NCBI RefSeq assembly: GCF_014650335.1
Contig: NZ_BMUT01000002.1
Location: 48,725-112,724, forward strand
DNA length: 64,000 nucleotides
Source of the DNA: Streptomyces hiroshimensis
Lineage (GTDB): Bacteria; Actinomycetota; Actinomycetes; Streptomycetales; Streptomycetaceae
Direction: 5' to 3'
Below, one piece after another: positions 49,941 to 62,940 of the stretch (positions are counted from its first letter, which is position 1; each line of letters begins with the position of its first letter). The position numbers and the translations under genes were made by a program. The notes beneath the pieces are model-generated. The model was not told the DNA's origin. It made no database searches and worked only from the letters and a program-made list of their open reading frames with translations.

Positions 49941-51410
49941 ATGACCGCAGCCGAATCCGTGGCCCCACAGGCCGCAGCCCCGCACCACGACCCGGCCGAG
50001 GGGGTACTCGGCCCCGGCTACCGCGCGCTGACCCTCGGCATCATCTCCGTCGTCTCGCTCATCGCCTTCGAGTCGAGCGCGGTCAACACCGCGATGCCGG
50101 TCGCCGCCCGTGCCCTCGACGGCATCGGGCTCTACGCCTTCGCCTTCTCCGCGTTCTTCACCGCGAGCCTGTTCGCGATGACCCTGTCGGGGGAGTGGTG
50201 CGACCGCTCCGGCCCCCTCGTCCCGCTCTTCACCGGCATCGCCGCCTTCGGCACCGGCCTGGTGATCGCGGGCTCGGCGCAGCGCATGTGGATGTTCGTC
50301 GCCGGGCGCGGGGTGCAGGGCATCGGCGGCGGGCTGGTGATCGTGGCCCTGTACGTGGTGGTCGGCCGGGCGTACCCGGAGCGGCTGCGCGCCTCCGTCA
50401 TGGCCTCGTTCTCGGCGGCCTGGGTGGTGCCGGTGATCGTCGGCCCGCTGGTGGCCGGCACCGTCACCGAGCAGATCGGCTGGCGCTGGGTGTTCCTGGC
50501 GATCCCCGTGCTGATCCTGCTGCCGCTCGCCGTGATGCTCCCGGCGCTGCGCGCCCTGCCGCCGGCCGTCGCGCCGGGGACGGCGGACCGCCGCCGGATC
50601 CTGCTGGCGCTCGCGGTCGCGGCGGGCGCGGGGCTGCTGCAGTACGCGGGCCAGGACCTGCGCCCCCTCGCCGCCGTCCCGGCCGTGGCCGGGCTCGCCC
50701 TGCTGGTGCCCTGCATACGGCGCCTGCTGCCGCGCGGCACCTTCCGGGCGGGCCGCGGGCTGCCGTCGGTCGTGCTGCTGCGCGGCATCGCGCAGGGCTC
50801 GTTCCTGGCGGCGGAGACGTTCATCCCGCTGATGCTCGTCACCGAGCGCGGCCTGTCCGCGACCCTCGCCGGGCTCTCCCTCACCGGCGGCGGCCTGACC
50901 TGGGCGCTCGGTTCGTACACCCAGAGCCGCCGCCGCGCCGAGCCGTACCGCGAGCGGCTGATGAGCCTCGGCATGGTGCTGGTGGCGCTCGCCGTCGCGC
51001 TGATGTCCGCGGTGCTGGTGCACGGCGTGCCGGTGTGGGTGGCGGGCGCGTCCTGGGTGATCGGCGGCTACGGCATGGGGCTGACGATCTCCAGCGGCGC
51101 GGTGCTGCTGCTGAAGCTGTCCCGGCCGGGGGAGGAGGGCACCAACGCGGCCTCGCTGCAGACGGCGGACGCGCTCGGCAGCATCGTCCTGCTCGGGCTG
51201 GCGGGAGTGCTCTTCGTCTCCTTCGGCGGGGGCTCGGTGACCGTGGCCACGGCCGGTTCCGCCGCCCCTCCGCACGCCTTCGCGGCGGTCTTCGCGGCAG
51301 CGGCGGCGTTCGCGCTGGTGGGCGCGTACGTGGCCACCCGGCTCACCCCGCGCGCGCCCGCCGGACGCGATGTGACCTCGGTCCCACCCTCGGGTGACCC
51401 CGGGGCGTAA
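49941..51410 (+). CDS. MFS drug-resistance-type transporter (14-helix family)
   Basis: The 489-residue product has 13-14 predicted helices and family motifs: an early SSAVNTAMPVAARAL, then GRGVQGIGGGLVIVALYVVVGRAYPE (motif C/A region) and MTLSGEWCDRSGP. It resembles DHA2-type efflux pumps. The substrate is unknown. ATG 49941 is used. The helicase gene follows after 70 bp. Confidence 0.88.
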   Translation: MTAAESVAPQAAAPHHDPAEGVLGPGYRALTLGIISVVSLIAFESSAVNTAMPVAARALDGIGLYAFAFSAFFTASLFAMTLSGEWCDRSGPLVPLFTGIAAFGTGLVIAGSAQRMWMFVAGRGVQGIGGGLVIVALYVVVGRAYPERLRASVMASFSAAWVVPVIVGPLVAGTVTEQIGWRWVFLAIPVLILLPLAVMLPALRALPPAVAPGTADRRRILLALAVAAGAGLLQYAGQDLRPLAAVPAVAGLALLVPCIRRLLPRGTFRAGRGLPSVVLLRGIAQGSFLAAETFIPLMLVTERGLSATLAGLSLTGGGLTWALGSYTQSRRRAEPYRERLMSLGMVLVALAVALMSAVLVHGVPVWVAGASWVIGGYGMGLTISSGAVLLLKLSRPGEEGTNAASLQTADALGSIVLLGLAGVLFVSFGGGSVTVATAGSAAPPHAFAAVFAAAAAFALVGAYVATRLTPRAPAGRDVTSVPPSGDPGA

Positions 51411-51480
51411 CCCCGGAGCGTGAACCCCGGCACCGGTAGGCTGACGCGGTTGCCGACCGCCGACCACGCCGACGGAGACC

Positions 51481-53268
51481 GTGACTACCACCACCGCCAA
51501 TCACCATCTCTCCCCTGCTTTCCCCGGCCGGGCCCCTTGGGGTACCGCGAACAAGCTCCGCGCCTGGCAGCAGGGCGCGATGGAGAAGTACATCCAGGAG
51601 CAGCCCCGCGACTTCCTCGCCGTCGCGACCCCGGGCGCCGGAAAGACCACCTTCGCGCTCACCCTCGCCTCCTGGCTCCTGCACCACCACGTCGTGCAGC
51701 AGGTGACCGTCGTCGCCCCGACCGAACACCTGAAGAAGCAGTGGGCCGAGGCGGCCGCCCGGATAGGGATCAAGCTCGACCCGGAGTACAGCGCAGGCCC
51801 CCTCGGCCGCGAGTACCACGGCGTCGCCGTGACCTACGCCGGCGTGGGCGTGCGCCCCATGCTCCACCGCAACCGCAGCGAGCAGCGCAAGACCCTCGTC
51901 ATCCTCGACGAGATCCACCACGCCGGCGACTCCAAGTCCTGGGGCGAGGCGTGCCTGGAGGCGTTCGAGCCGGCCACCCGCCGGCTCGCCCTGACCGGCA
52001 CGCCCTTCCGCTCCGACACCAACCCCATCCCGTTCGTCACGTACGAGGAGGGCAACGACGGCATCCGCCGCTCCGCCGCCGACTACACGTACGGATACGG
52101 CAACGCCCTCGGCGACGGCGTCGTCCGCCCGGTCATCTTCCTCTCCTACAGCGGCAACATGCGCTGGCGCACCAAGGCGGGCGACGAGATCGCGGCCCGC
52201 CTGGGCGAGCCGATGACCAAGGACGCCGTCTCGCAGGCGTGGCGCACGGCGCTCGACCCGCGCGGCGAGTGGATGCCGAACGTGCTGCGGGCCGCCGACC
52301 GCCGCCTGACCGAGGTGCGCAAGTCCATCCCGGACGCGGGCGCCCTCGTGATCGCCTCCGACCAGGAGTCCGCCCGCGCCTACGCCAAGCTGATCCGCGA
52401 GATCACCGGCGAGGGCGCCACGCTCGTGCTGTCCGACGACAGCGGCGCCTCCCAGCGCATCGACGACTTCTCGCACGGCGACGACCGCTGGATGGTCGCC
52501 GTCCGCATGGTGTCCGAGGGCGTGGACGTGCCGCGCCTCGCCGTCGGCGTCTACGCCACGACGATCTCCACGCCGCTGTTCTTCGCGCAGGCCGTCGGCC
52601 GCTTCGTGCGCTCGCGGCGGCGCGGCGAGACGGCGTCCGTCTTCCTGCCGACCGTCCCGAACCTGCTGACCTTCGCCAATGAGATGGAGGTCGAGCGCGA
52701 CCACGTCCTCGACAAGCCCAAGAAGGAGGGCGAGGAGGACCCCTACGCCGAGTCCGAGAAGGAGCTCGCCGAGGCGGAGCGCCAGCAGGACGAGGACACC
52801 GGCAGCGACGACCAACTCTCCTTCGAGGCGCTGGAGTCCGACGCCGTCTTCGACCGGGTGCTCTACAACAACGCCGAGTTCGGCATGCAGGCGCACGCGG
52901 GCAGCGAGGAGGAGCAGGACTACCTCGGCATCCCCGGCCTTCTGGAGCCCGAGCAGGTGCAGCTGCTGCTGCAGAAGCGGCAGGCCCGGCAGATCGCCCA
53001 CAGCCGCAAGCGCCCGGACGCCGAGGCGGACCTCCTCGAACTGCCCGCGGAGCGCCGCCCGGTGGTCACCCACAAGGAGCTTCTGGAGCTGCGCAAGCAG
53101 CTGAACACCCTGGTCGGCGCCTACGTCCACCAGAGCGGCAAGCCCCACGGCGTCATCCACACCGAACTCCGCCGCGTGTGCGGCGGTCCGCCGAGCGCGG
53201 AGGCCACGGCCGGGCAGCTCAACGAGCGCATCCGCAAGGTGCGCGAGTGGGCCACGCGCATGAAGTAG
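51481..53268 (+). CDS. DEAD/DEAH-type superfamily 2 helicase
   Basis: The 595-residue product has RecA domain 1 (Q-like region then Walker A ATPGAGKTTF, about residue 49; motif II DEIHHAGDS, about 142; motif III LTGTPFRSD) and RecA domain 2 with motif VI QAVGRFVRSRRRGE (about 366). The C-terminal 180 residues are acidic and predicted helical. It is conserved in actinobacteria; the exact DNA or RNA substrate is not established. GTG start. Confidence 0.9.
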   Translation: MTTTTANHHLSPAFPGRAPWGTANKLRAWQQGAMEKYIQEQPRDFLAVATPGAGKTTFALTLASWLLHHHVVQQVTVVAPTEHLKKQWAEAAARIGIKLDPEYSAGPLGREYHGVAVTYAGVGVRPMLHRNRSEQRKTLVILDEIHHAGDSKSWGEACLEAFEPATRRLALTGTPFRSDTNPIPFVTYEEGNDGIRRSAADYTYGYGNALGDGVVRPVIFLSYSGNMRWRTKAGDEIAARLGEPMTKDAVSQAWRTALDPRGEWMPNVLRAADRRLTEVRKSIPDAGALVIASDQESARAYAKLIREITGEGATLVLSDDSGASQRIDDFSHGDDRWMVAVRMVSEGVDVPRLAVGVYATTISTPLFFAQAVGRFVRSRRRGETASVFLPTVPNLLTFANEMEVERDHVLDKPKKEGEEDPYAESEKELAEAERQQDEDTGSDDQLSFEALESDAVFDRVLYNNAEFGMQAHAGSEEEQDYLGIPGLLEPEQVQLLLQKRQARQIAHSRKRPDAEADLLELPAERRPVVTHKELLELRKQLNTLVGAYVHQSGKPHGVIHTELRRVCGGPPSAEATAGQLNERIRKVREWATRMK

Positions 53269-53569
53269 GGCCCCCGCCCCGCCTTCTGGACACCGGGGCC
53301 GGCGTCCGCATGATGGGACGCCGGCCCCGATATCCGTAAATCGGCCCTGCCCTGACCGGATCGCGGGCAGACTCTTTCGCTGAGCGGACCGGCGGCGCTA
53401 CGGTGCCGGTCACGCACACGCCCCGTGGCAGCGCCGCCGCGGAGCGCAGCCGGTACAGAAGAGCTGCAAGAAGCGACAAGCCGCCGGCGGCCTCTCCTCG
53501 CGCGCTGCCGGCTGCGGACCGGCGGCGCACCCCACCCCGAGAGCCGCCATACATCGGAGGAGGGGCGTC
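53269..53569. other. 301-bp spacer with a terminator
   Basis: Apart from the hairpin at 53294-53329 the interval shows no gene. It must hold the promoter of the IclR gene; GGAGGAG precedes its GTG start. Confidence 0.5.
53294..53329 (+). terminator. Helicase gene terminator
   Basis: A perfect 14-bp stem (CGGGGCCGGCGTCC and its complement) with an 8-nt loop begins 26 nt after the helicase stop codon. Confidence 0.85.
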
Positions 53570-54211
53570 GTGACAGCGGAGACCTCGCAGACGCTCGACA
53601 GAGGACTGCGCGTCCTCAAACTGCTCGCCGACACCGACCACGGCCTGACCGTCACCGAGCTGTCCACCCGGCTCGGGGTCAACCGGACGGTCGTCTACCG
53701 CCTGCTCGCCACGCTGGAGCAGCACGCCCTCGTCCGCCGTGACATCGGCGGCCGCGCCCGCGTGGGCCTCGGGGTGCTCCGGCTCGGCCGCCAGGTCCAC
53801 CCCCTGGTGCGCGAGGCGGCGCTGCCCGCCCTGCGCTCCCTGGCCGAGGACATCGGGGCCACCGCCCACCTCACGCTCGTCGACGGCACCGAGGCGCTCG
53901 CGGTCGCCGTCGTCGAGCCGACGTGGACGGACTACCACGTGGCCTACCGCGCGGGCTTCCGCCACCCCCTGGACCGGGGTGCGGCGGGCCGGGCCATACT
54001 CGCCGCCCGCCGCGGCGAGGGCGACGGCCCCGGCTACGCCCTCACCCACGGCGAGCTGGAGGCCGGCGCGAGCGGCGCGGCGGCGCCGCTGCTCGGCGTC
54101 CTGGGAATCGAGGGCAGCGTGGGGGTGGTGATGCTCACGGACTCGATCCCCGACCGTGTCGGGCCCCGCGTGGTGGAGGCGGCCAAGGAGGTCGCCGACG
54201 CTCTGCGGTGA
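53570..54211 (+). CDS. IclR-family transcriptional regulator
   Basis: The 213-residue product has the winged helix (about 8-65, LTVTELSTRLGVNRTVVYRLLATLEQH) and an effector domain (about 75-210). At 213 residues it is shorter than most IclR proteins (about 250). GTG 53570 follows GGAGGAGGGG. No divergent operon shows the target. Confidence 0.88.
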   Translation: MTAETSQTLDRGLRVLKLLADTDHGLTVTELSTRLGVNRTVVYRLLATLEQHALVRRDIGGRARVGLGVLRLGRQVHPLVREAALPALRSLAEDIGATAHLTLVDGTEALAVAVVEPTWTDYHVAYRAGFRHPLDRGAAGRAILAARRGEGDGPGYALTHGELEAGASGAAAPLLGVLGIEGSVGVVMLTDSIPDRVGPRVVEAAKEVADALR

Positions 54212-54304
54212 CGCCGCCGCCCCGGGTACCGGCAGGCCCTCGCCGCGCCTCGCCCGGCGAGGGCGCATGTCACGGAAGGGACGCACGTGAACTAGATTCG
54301 CTGC

Positions 54305-55114
54305 ATGCCCGCTCCGACCACGCCCGCCCGGTCCCGCCGCGCCCGGACCCTCGCCGTCTGTGCCGTGCCCGTCGTCGCCCTGCTCGCCTCGGTGCCCTTC
54401 GTGCCGCTGCCGTTCTCGGTCGCGCAGCCGGGCTCGACGGTGGACGTGCTCGGTACGCACGAGGGCAGACAGGTCATCGAGGTCAAGGGCGCGCCGGCCC
54501 GCAAGACCACCGGCCAGCTGCGCATGACGACGATCGTGGTGACGGGCCCGCGCGTCGACGTGGACCTGGGCGACGTGATCAGCGGCTGGTCCCGTACGGA
54601 CCGCGCCGTGATGCCGCACGACGCCGTCTACCCCGTCGGTGACTCCGACGAGGAGGTCGACGCGCACAACAAGGCGGACATGAAGAAGTCGCAGGACGCC
54701 GCCACGGACGCCGCCCTGCGCTACCTGCACCGCTCGCCGGACGAGCTGAAGGTCGGCCTCAGCCTGGGCGACGTGGGCGGCCCGAGCGCGGGGCTCCTCT
54801 TCACCCTCGGGATCATCGACAAGGTCGACGGCGACGGCCGCGGCGGCGACCTCACCGGCGGGCGGACCATCGCGGGCACGGGCACCATCGACGCCGACGG
54901 GACGGTCGGCGAGGTCGGCGGCGTGCCGCTGAAGACGCAGGCGGCCCGGCGCGACGGCGCGACGGTCTTCCTCGTCCCGAAGGCCGAGTGCTCGGCGGCC
55001 AAGGCCAACCTGCCGAAGGGGCTGCGCCTGGTCCCGGTGCGGGAGCTGCAGGACGCGATCACGTCGCTGCGCGCCCTGCGGTCGGGGGACGAGGGAAACG
55101 TTCCCACCTGCTGA
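54305..55114 (+). CDS. Membrane-anchored Lon-like (S16) protease
   Basis: The 269-residue product has an N-terminal signal anchor (about 15-37) and a C-terminal S16 protease domain. The Ser-Lys dyad is visible as Ser in VGGPSAGLLFTLG (about 161) and Lys in GGVPLKTQAARRDG (about 213). Unlike many actinobacterial relatives it shows no clear PDZ domain in between, only a 100-residue region with TTIVVTGPRVDVDLGD. Extracellular-face proteolysis is expected; the substrate is unknown. Confidence 0.85.
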   Translation: MPAPTTPARSRRARTLAVCAVPVVALLASVPFVPLPFSVAQPGSTVDVLGTHEGRQVIEVKGAPARKTTGQLRMTTIVVTGPRVDVDLGDVISGWSRTDRAVMPHDAVYPVGDSDEEVDAHNKADMKKSQDAATDAALRYLHRSPDELKVGLSLGDVGGPSAGLLFTLGIIDKVDGDGRGGDLTGGRTIAGTGTIDADGTVGEVGGVPLKTQAARRDGATVFLVPKAECSAAKANLPKGLRLVPVRELQDAITSLRALRSGDEGNVPTC

Positions 55115-55149
55115 TCTCGCCCGTCACCTGCCGGCCTTGCTGTCGCCCG

Positions 55150-56187
55150 TCACCGGCCGATGAAACCCTCCTTCAGCAGCCATTCCCTGGCGACCTCGTG
55201 CGGGTCCTGCCCGTCCACGTCCACCCTGGCGTTGAGCTCCCGCGCCACGTCGTCGCCGAGCCGCGCCGTGATCGGGTCCAGCACGTCCTTGATCGCCGGG
55301 TACCTGCGCAACGTAGCGCTGTTGATCTCCGGTGCGGCGTTGTAGTTGGGGAAGAAGCGCTTGTCGTCGCTCATGACGACGAGGTGCATCGCCGCGATGC
55401 GGCCGTCGGTGGTGAAGACCTCGCCGAAGGTGCAGGAGCCGCCGCCGGAGACCTGGGTGTAGATGATGCCGCCGTCCATCTTCTGGACGCGCGAGGCGGG
55501 CACGTTCATCCCGTAGGCCTTCGCCATGCCCTGCAGCCCGTCGTCGCGCGCGGCGAACTCGCTCTCCACGCACAGCGTCACCGCCCGCGGGTCCCGCCGC
55601 GACAGCGCGGCCACCTCCGAGAGGGTGCGGGTGCCGTACTTGCGCGCGTCGGCCCGGTTCATCGCCAGCGCGTAGGTGTTGTCGAGGGCCGCGGGGGCGA
55701 GCCAGGTGAGGCCGTTGCGCGCGTCGGCGTCGGCGACGGCCCGCCACTGCCGCGCGGGGTCGGGGATGGGCCGGTCGTGGCCGAGGTAGGTGATCCAGGC
55801 GGTGCCCGTGTACTCGTACATGCCGTCCGCCTCGCCGGACCGGACCGCCTCGCGGGCCCCGACCGAGCCCTGGATGTTGGTGCGGTCCAGCACGTGCGCC
55901 CCCGCGGCCTTGAAGGCCAGCCCCATGATCTGCCCGAGCACGATGTTCTCGCTGAAGCTCTTGGACGTGACCGTCAGGTCGGCGCCCTTGAGCGGCAGGC
56001 CCTGCCCGACCGAACCGGGCCGCACGCTGTCGGCCATGGGGGAGCCGCTGGTCAGCCCGCAGCCGCCGGTGAGGGAGGCGAGGAGGACGAGGGCGAGGGC
56101 GAGCGCCGGCGCCGCCCGGAGCACGGCGCGCAGCCCCGCTGCGCGCCGCCCCGCCGTCCGCCGCCCGGTCACCGGCCGCCCGGCCAT
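55150..56187 (-). CDS. Osmoprotectant ABC transporter substrate-binding lipoprotein (OpuCC-type)
   Basis: The 345-residue product has a signal peptide with Cys in LTGGCGLTSG (about residue 43) and the OpuAC/ProX fold (LTVTSKSFSENIVLGQIMGLAF, then MYEYTGTAWITYLG). It should bind glycine betaine, choline or a related compatible solute. It is the last gene of the four-gene importer operon, one base after the permease. Confidence 0.92.
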   Translation of the reverse strand: MAGRPVTGRRTAGRRAAGLRAVLRAAPALALALVLLASLTGGCGLTSGSPMADSVRPGSVGQGLPLKGADLTVTSKSFSENIVLGQIMGLAFKAAGAHVLDRTNIQGSVGAREAVRSGEADGMYEYTGTAWITYLGHDRPIPDPARQWRAVADADARNGLTWLAPAALDNTYALAMNRADARKYGTRTLSEVAALSRRDPRAVTLCVESEFAARDDGLQGMAKAYGMNVPASRVQKMDGGIIYTQVSGGGSCTFGEVFTTDGRIAAMHLVVMSDDKRFFPNYNAAPEINSATLRRYPAIKDVLDPITARLGDDVARELNARVDVDGQDPHEVAREWLLKEGFIGR

Positions 56188-56188
56188 C

Positions 56189-57015
56189 TCAGGAGGCCTC
56201 CAGGCCGCGCGGCCGCAGCAGCAGCTCGGCCAGGGACGCCAGCCAGTCCACGAGGAGCGCGAGCGCCACGGTCAGGACGGAGCCCAGCACCAGCACCGGC
56301 ATCCGCTGGTTGGTGATGCCCGAGGCGATCAGGTCGCCGAGGCCGCCGCCCCCGCCGAAGTAGGCGAGCGTCGCCGTGCCCACGTTGAGGACGAGCGCGG
56401 TCCGCACGCCCGCGAGGATCAGCGGTACGGCCAGCGGCAGTTCGACCCGGCGCAGCACCCCGGCGGCCGACATGCCGATGCCGCGCGCGGCCTCCACGAG
56501 CGTCGGGTCGATGGCGCGCAGCCCCGCGACGGTGTTGGCCAGGACGGGCAGCACCGCGTAGACGACGATGCCGACGAGCGCGGCCTGCATGCCGATGCCC
56601 ATCCAGATCACCAGCAGCGCCAGCAGGCCGATCGCGGGGGTGGCCTGGCCGACGTTGGCGACGGCGACGACGGCGGGTGCGGCGGGGCGCAGCCGGCGGC
56701 GGGTGAGCAGGATGCCCAGCGGGATGGCGATGATCAGGACGAAGAAGGTCGAGACGACGGTGAGGACGACGTGCTGGCGCAGGCGCAGCCAGACGTTGCC
56801 GTCGGCGATGGAGTTGCGGGCGACGGAGTCCAGGCCGGCGCCGCGGAACCACAGCCAGGTGGCCAGCAGCAGGACGAGCAGGAAGCAGGGCCGCAGGAGC
56901 AGCTTCCGCCAGGTGACACGGCGCGCGGGGCGCGCGGCGGCGCGCGGGGGAGGACCGGGCGCTCCGTCGCGGCCCGGAAGGGCATCCGGGTCCGCGGCCT
57001 CCGGCCGCACACCAC

Positions 57016-57019
<4 letters not shown>
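56189..57019 (-). CDS. Osmoprotectant ABC transporter permease (OpuCD-type)
   Basis: The 276-residue product starts at GTG 57019, overlapping the ATPase stop (GTGA). It has a Pro/Arg-rich cytoplasmic start, about six helices and the ATPase-docking loop VEAARGIGMSAAGVLRRVELPLAVP. Together with the other permease it forms the channel. Confidence 0.93.
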
Positions 57020-58246
<1,227 letters not shown>

Positions 58247-58254
<8 letters not shown>

Positions 58255-58894
58255 GGATCCCCCTCGGGATGGTCAGCCGGCCGATCAGCATGTACGCCGC
58301 GTCGAAGAGCAGGGCGAGCACGATGATGCCGAGCGTCCCGGCGAGCACCTGGTTGAGGGCGTTGGCGCTGCCCAGCGAGGAGACGCCGCGGAAGATCTCG
58401 TTGCCCAGCCCCGGCCCGGAGGCGTACGCGGCCACCGCCGCGATGCCCATCAGCATCTGCGTGGCCACCCGGATCCCGGTCAGGATCGGCGGCCAGGCGA
58501 GCGGCAGCTCGACGCGCACCAGCTGCGCCGCGCGCGACATCCCGATCCCCTTGGCGGCGTCCACCAGCGAGGGGTCCACCCCGCGCAGCCCCACCACCGC
58601 GTTGCGGACGATCGGCAGCAGTCCGTAGAGCACGAGCGCCGTGACCGTCGGCGCCACGCCCAGGCCGGTGAGCGGGATGAGCAGGCCGAGCAGGGCCAGC
58701 GAGGGGATGGTGAGCAGGGTCGCCGTCGTGGTCACCGCGAGGTTGCCGGCCCACTCGCTGCGGTACGTGAGCACGCCGATCACCACGCCGACGGCGGTCG
58801 CGACGACCATGCACTGGAAGACGGCGCTGGCGTGCTGCCAGCCGTCCGCCAGCAGCTGGGCGCGGCGGCCGGCCACGTACTCCCAGAAGCTCAC
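58247..58894 (-). CDS. Osmoprotectant ABC transporter permease (OpuCB-type)
   Basis: The 215-residue product starts at GTG 58894, after a GGGAGG site. It has about five or six helices and the loop VDAAKGIGMSRAAQLVRVELPLAWP. It is the first gene of the operon (permease, ATPase, permease, binding protein), which imports compatible solutes under osmotic stress. Confidence 0.93.
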
Positions 58895-58944
58895 CCGCTC
58901 GCCTCCCTGTCGCGCCTCGGAACTCAGGGCTGTGGAACAGAACC

Positions 58945-60688
<1,744 letters not shown>

Positions 60689-60726
60689 CCCGATTCGCAC
60701 AAGGGTGCCCGGGGAATGAGCCCCCC

Positions 60727-62118
60727 ATGGGCGATCTGATCAAGCTGTTGCGCGAAGGGCTCCCTGCGGAAGCGGTCCTGACCGACCCCGACGTCACCGC
60801 GTCCTACGCCAAGGACATGGCCGGCTTCTGCGCCGCAGGGCAACCCGCCGTCGTCACGCTGCCCCGCACCGTGGAGCACGTCCGGCACATCATGCGCACC
60901 GCCACCGCCTTGCGGGTCCCCGTCGTCCCGCAAGGCGCCCGCACCGGGCTGTCCGGCGCGGCCAACGCTAGCGACGGCTGCATCGTCCTCTCCCTCGTAA
61001 AGATGGACCGCATCCTGGAGATCGACCCCGTCGACCGCGTCGCCGTCGTCGAACCGGGCGTCGTCAACGCCGTGCTCTCCCGCGCCGTCGCCGAACAGGG
61101 CCTCTACTACCCGCCCGACCCCTCCAGCTGGGAGCAGTGCACCATCGGCGGCAACATCGGCACCGCCTCCGGCGGCCTGTGCTGCGTGAAGTACGGCGTC
61201 ACCGCCGAATACGTCCTCGGCCTCGACGTCGTCCTCGCCGACGGCCGGCTGCTGAAGACGGGCCGCCGCACCGCGAAGGGCGTCGCGGGCTACGACCTCA
61301 CCCGCCTCTTCGTAGGCTCCGAGGGCAGCCTCGGCATCGTCGTACGGGCCGTCCTCGCGCTGCGCCCGGCCCCGCCCCAACAGCTCGCGCTCGCCGCGGA
61401 GTTCCCCAGCGTGGCCGCAGCCGGCGAGGCCGTGCGGCAGATCATGGCCCGCGGGCACGCGCCCTCCCTGCTGGAGCTCATGGACGGCACGACGATCCGC
61501 GCCGTCAACGCCATGGCGCGCATGGGCCTCCCCGAGACCACCGAGGCCCTCCTGCTCGCCGCCTTCGACACCCCCGACCCGGCCGCGGACCTCGCCGCCG
61601 TCGCCGAACTGTGCACGGCCGCGGGCGCCGACCAGGTCGTCCCCGCCGAGGACGCCGCGGAGTCCGAGCTGCTCCTGCAGGCCCGCCGGCTCGCCCTCAC
61701 CGCTCTGGAGACCCTCCGCCCCGCCACCATGATCGACGACGTGTGCGTCCCGCGCTCCCGCCTCGCCGACATGCTCGAAGGCACCGCCGGGATCGCCCGC
61801 AAGTACGGGCTGACCATCGGCGTCTGCGCCCACGCGGGCGACGGCAACACCCACCCCGTCGTCTGCTTCGACCCGGCCGACGCCGACGAGTCGCGCCGCG
61901 CCCGCGAGTCCTTCGACGCGATCATGGCCCTCGGCCTGGAGCTGGGCGGCACGATCACGGGCGAGCACGGCGTGGGCGTCCTGAAGAAGGAGTGGCTGGC
62001 GAGGGAGCTGGGCCCGGTGGGTCTGGAGATCCAGCGGGGGATCAAAGCGGTCCTCGACCCCCAGGGCATCCTCAACCCGGGCAAGGTGCTGGACCTGCCG
62101 GCCCCGCAGGAGACCTGA
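60727..62118 (+). CDS. FAD-linked oxidase, glycolate oxidase GlcD-type
   Basis: The 463-residue product has the PCMH-type FAD domain (about 38-215, with VVPQGARTGLSGAAN and IGGNIGTASGGLCCVKYG) and the FAD-oxidase C-terminal domain (about 220-457, ending HGVGVLKKEWL and DPQGILNPGK). It should oxidise a 2-hydroxyacid such as glycolate or lactate. No GlcE or GlcF partner gene is nearby. ATG 60727 is used. Confidence 0.93.
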   Translation: MGDLIKLLREGLPAEAVLTDPDVTASYAKDMAGFCAAGQPAVVTLPRTVEHVRHIMRTATALRVPVVPQGARTGLSGAANASDGCIVLSLVKMDRILEIDPVDRVAVVEPGVVNAVLSRAVAEQGLYYPPDPSSWEQCTIGGNIGTASGGLCCVKYGVTAEYVLGLDVVLADGRLLKTGRRTAKGVAGYDLTRLFVGSEGSLGIVVRAVLALRPAPPQQLALAAEFPSVAAAGEAVRQIMARGHAPSLLELMDGTTIRAVNAMARMGLPETTEALLLAAFDTPDPAADLAAVAELCTAAGADQVVPAEDAAESELLLQARRLALTALETLRPATMIDDVCVPRSRLADMLEGTAGIARKYGLTIGVCAHAGDGNTHPVVCFDPADADESRRARESFDAIMALGLELGGTITGEHGVGVLKKEWLARELGPVGLEIQRGIKAVLDPQGILNPGKVLDLPAPQET

Positions 62119-62161
62119 CGGCCACGCAAGAGACTTGACGGACCTGCAGGAGACCTGACGG
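62103..62161. repeat. Imperfect 21-bp tandem repeat spanning the FAD oxidase stop codon
   Basis: CGCAGGAGACCTGACGGCCA, CGCAAGAGACTTGACGGACC and GCAGGAGACCTGACGGCCC follow in tandem. Each carries a stop-like TGA; the first TGA ends the CDS. It is a small local duplication with little divergence. Confidence 0.6.
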
Positions 62162-62171
62162 CCCGCCCGGG

Positions 62172-62582
62172 CTACACGTCCAGGATCTCCCGCAGCGCCG
62201 CGTCCAGCGCCAGCCGCTCCGGCTCCGACCCCGGCGCCACCACCCGCAGCGTCCGCTCCAGCCACGCCGACACCGCCGGCTCCGGGGCCTCCAGCAGCGC
62301 CGCCCCGTCCGGCGAGGACAGCGCCATGCACACCACGTTGCGCCCGTCCGTCCGCGTCGGCCACACCCGTACGTCCCCGCTCCCGCACGGCCGGAAGACG
62401 CCCTCCACCAGCAGCTCGCGCGCGAACGTCCAGTGCACCGGGGCGTCCGAGGTGACGTGGAAGAGGATGTGCACCGCGTACGGGTCGGTCGTGCGATAGC
62501 TCAGCCGCGACGGCACGGGAATGCTGCGCTCGGGCGACAGCACCAGGTCGATCTCCAGCTCTCTTTCCACCACGGTGTGCAT
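62172..62582 (-). CDS. ssgG: SsgA-like sporulation/cell-division protein (SsgG)
   Basis: The 136-residue product has the SALP family pattern: LSYRTTDPYAVHILFHV, WTFARELLVEGVFRPCGSGDVRVWPT and LERTLRVVAPGSE. SALPs act in septum placement and spore-wall maturation; in S. coelicolor SsgG helps localise sporulation septa. The SsgG assignment follows remembered synteny with hppD and the FAD oxidase gene. The start is ATG 62582. Confidence 0.88.
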   Translation of the reverse strand: MHTVVERELEIDLVLSPERSIPVPSRLSYRTTDPYAVHILFHVTSDAPVHWTFARELLVEGVFRPCGSGDVRVWPTRTDGRNVVCMALSSPDGAALLEAPEPAVSAWLERTLRVVAPGSEPERLALDAALREILDV

Positions 62583-62940
62583 GAAGTGCGCCCTCTCTGC
62601 TGTGCTTCTCTCGGTCCGTGGCCCCTCGCGAACGGGCCCGCACCGACTGAGAGCGCATCGACCCCCACACCATTACGCGACTTCGCCGAACCGGTGCGCC
62701 GGTCGCACGTGTGAGTGGTCCCGCCCGCGGGACGGCCGCAGAGTGCAGAGCCGTCTGGTAGACCTGTGTGCTGCGCCCCCGGTTGCCTTTTGTGCATAGA
62801 GGTCATGAGGCATGAGGTACGGGAGCAGCGCACCCCACGTCGCTCGTGTGCGGCAGACTGCTTGTCGTCGCCGCCCCACCGAGCACCGACACCGCAGTGA
62901 CACCGCAGTACGGCCGAGCAGATACGGGACATCGGAGACC
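62583..62940. other. 358-bp divergent intergenic region
   Basis: The stretch between ssgG and the RDD-type gene should contain promoters for both. I see no gene or clear palindrome; CATGAGGCATGAGG (62806-62819) is a short direct repeat. Confidence 0.4.
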
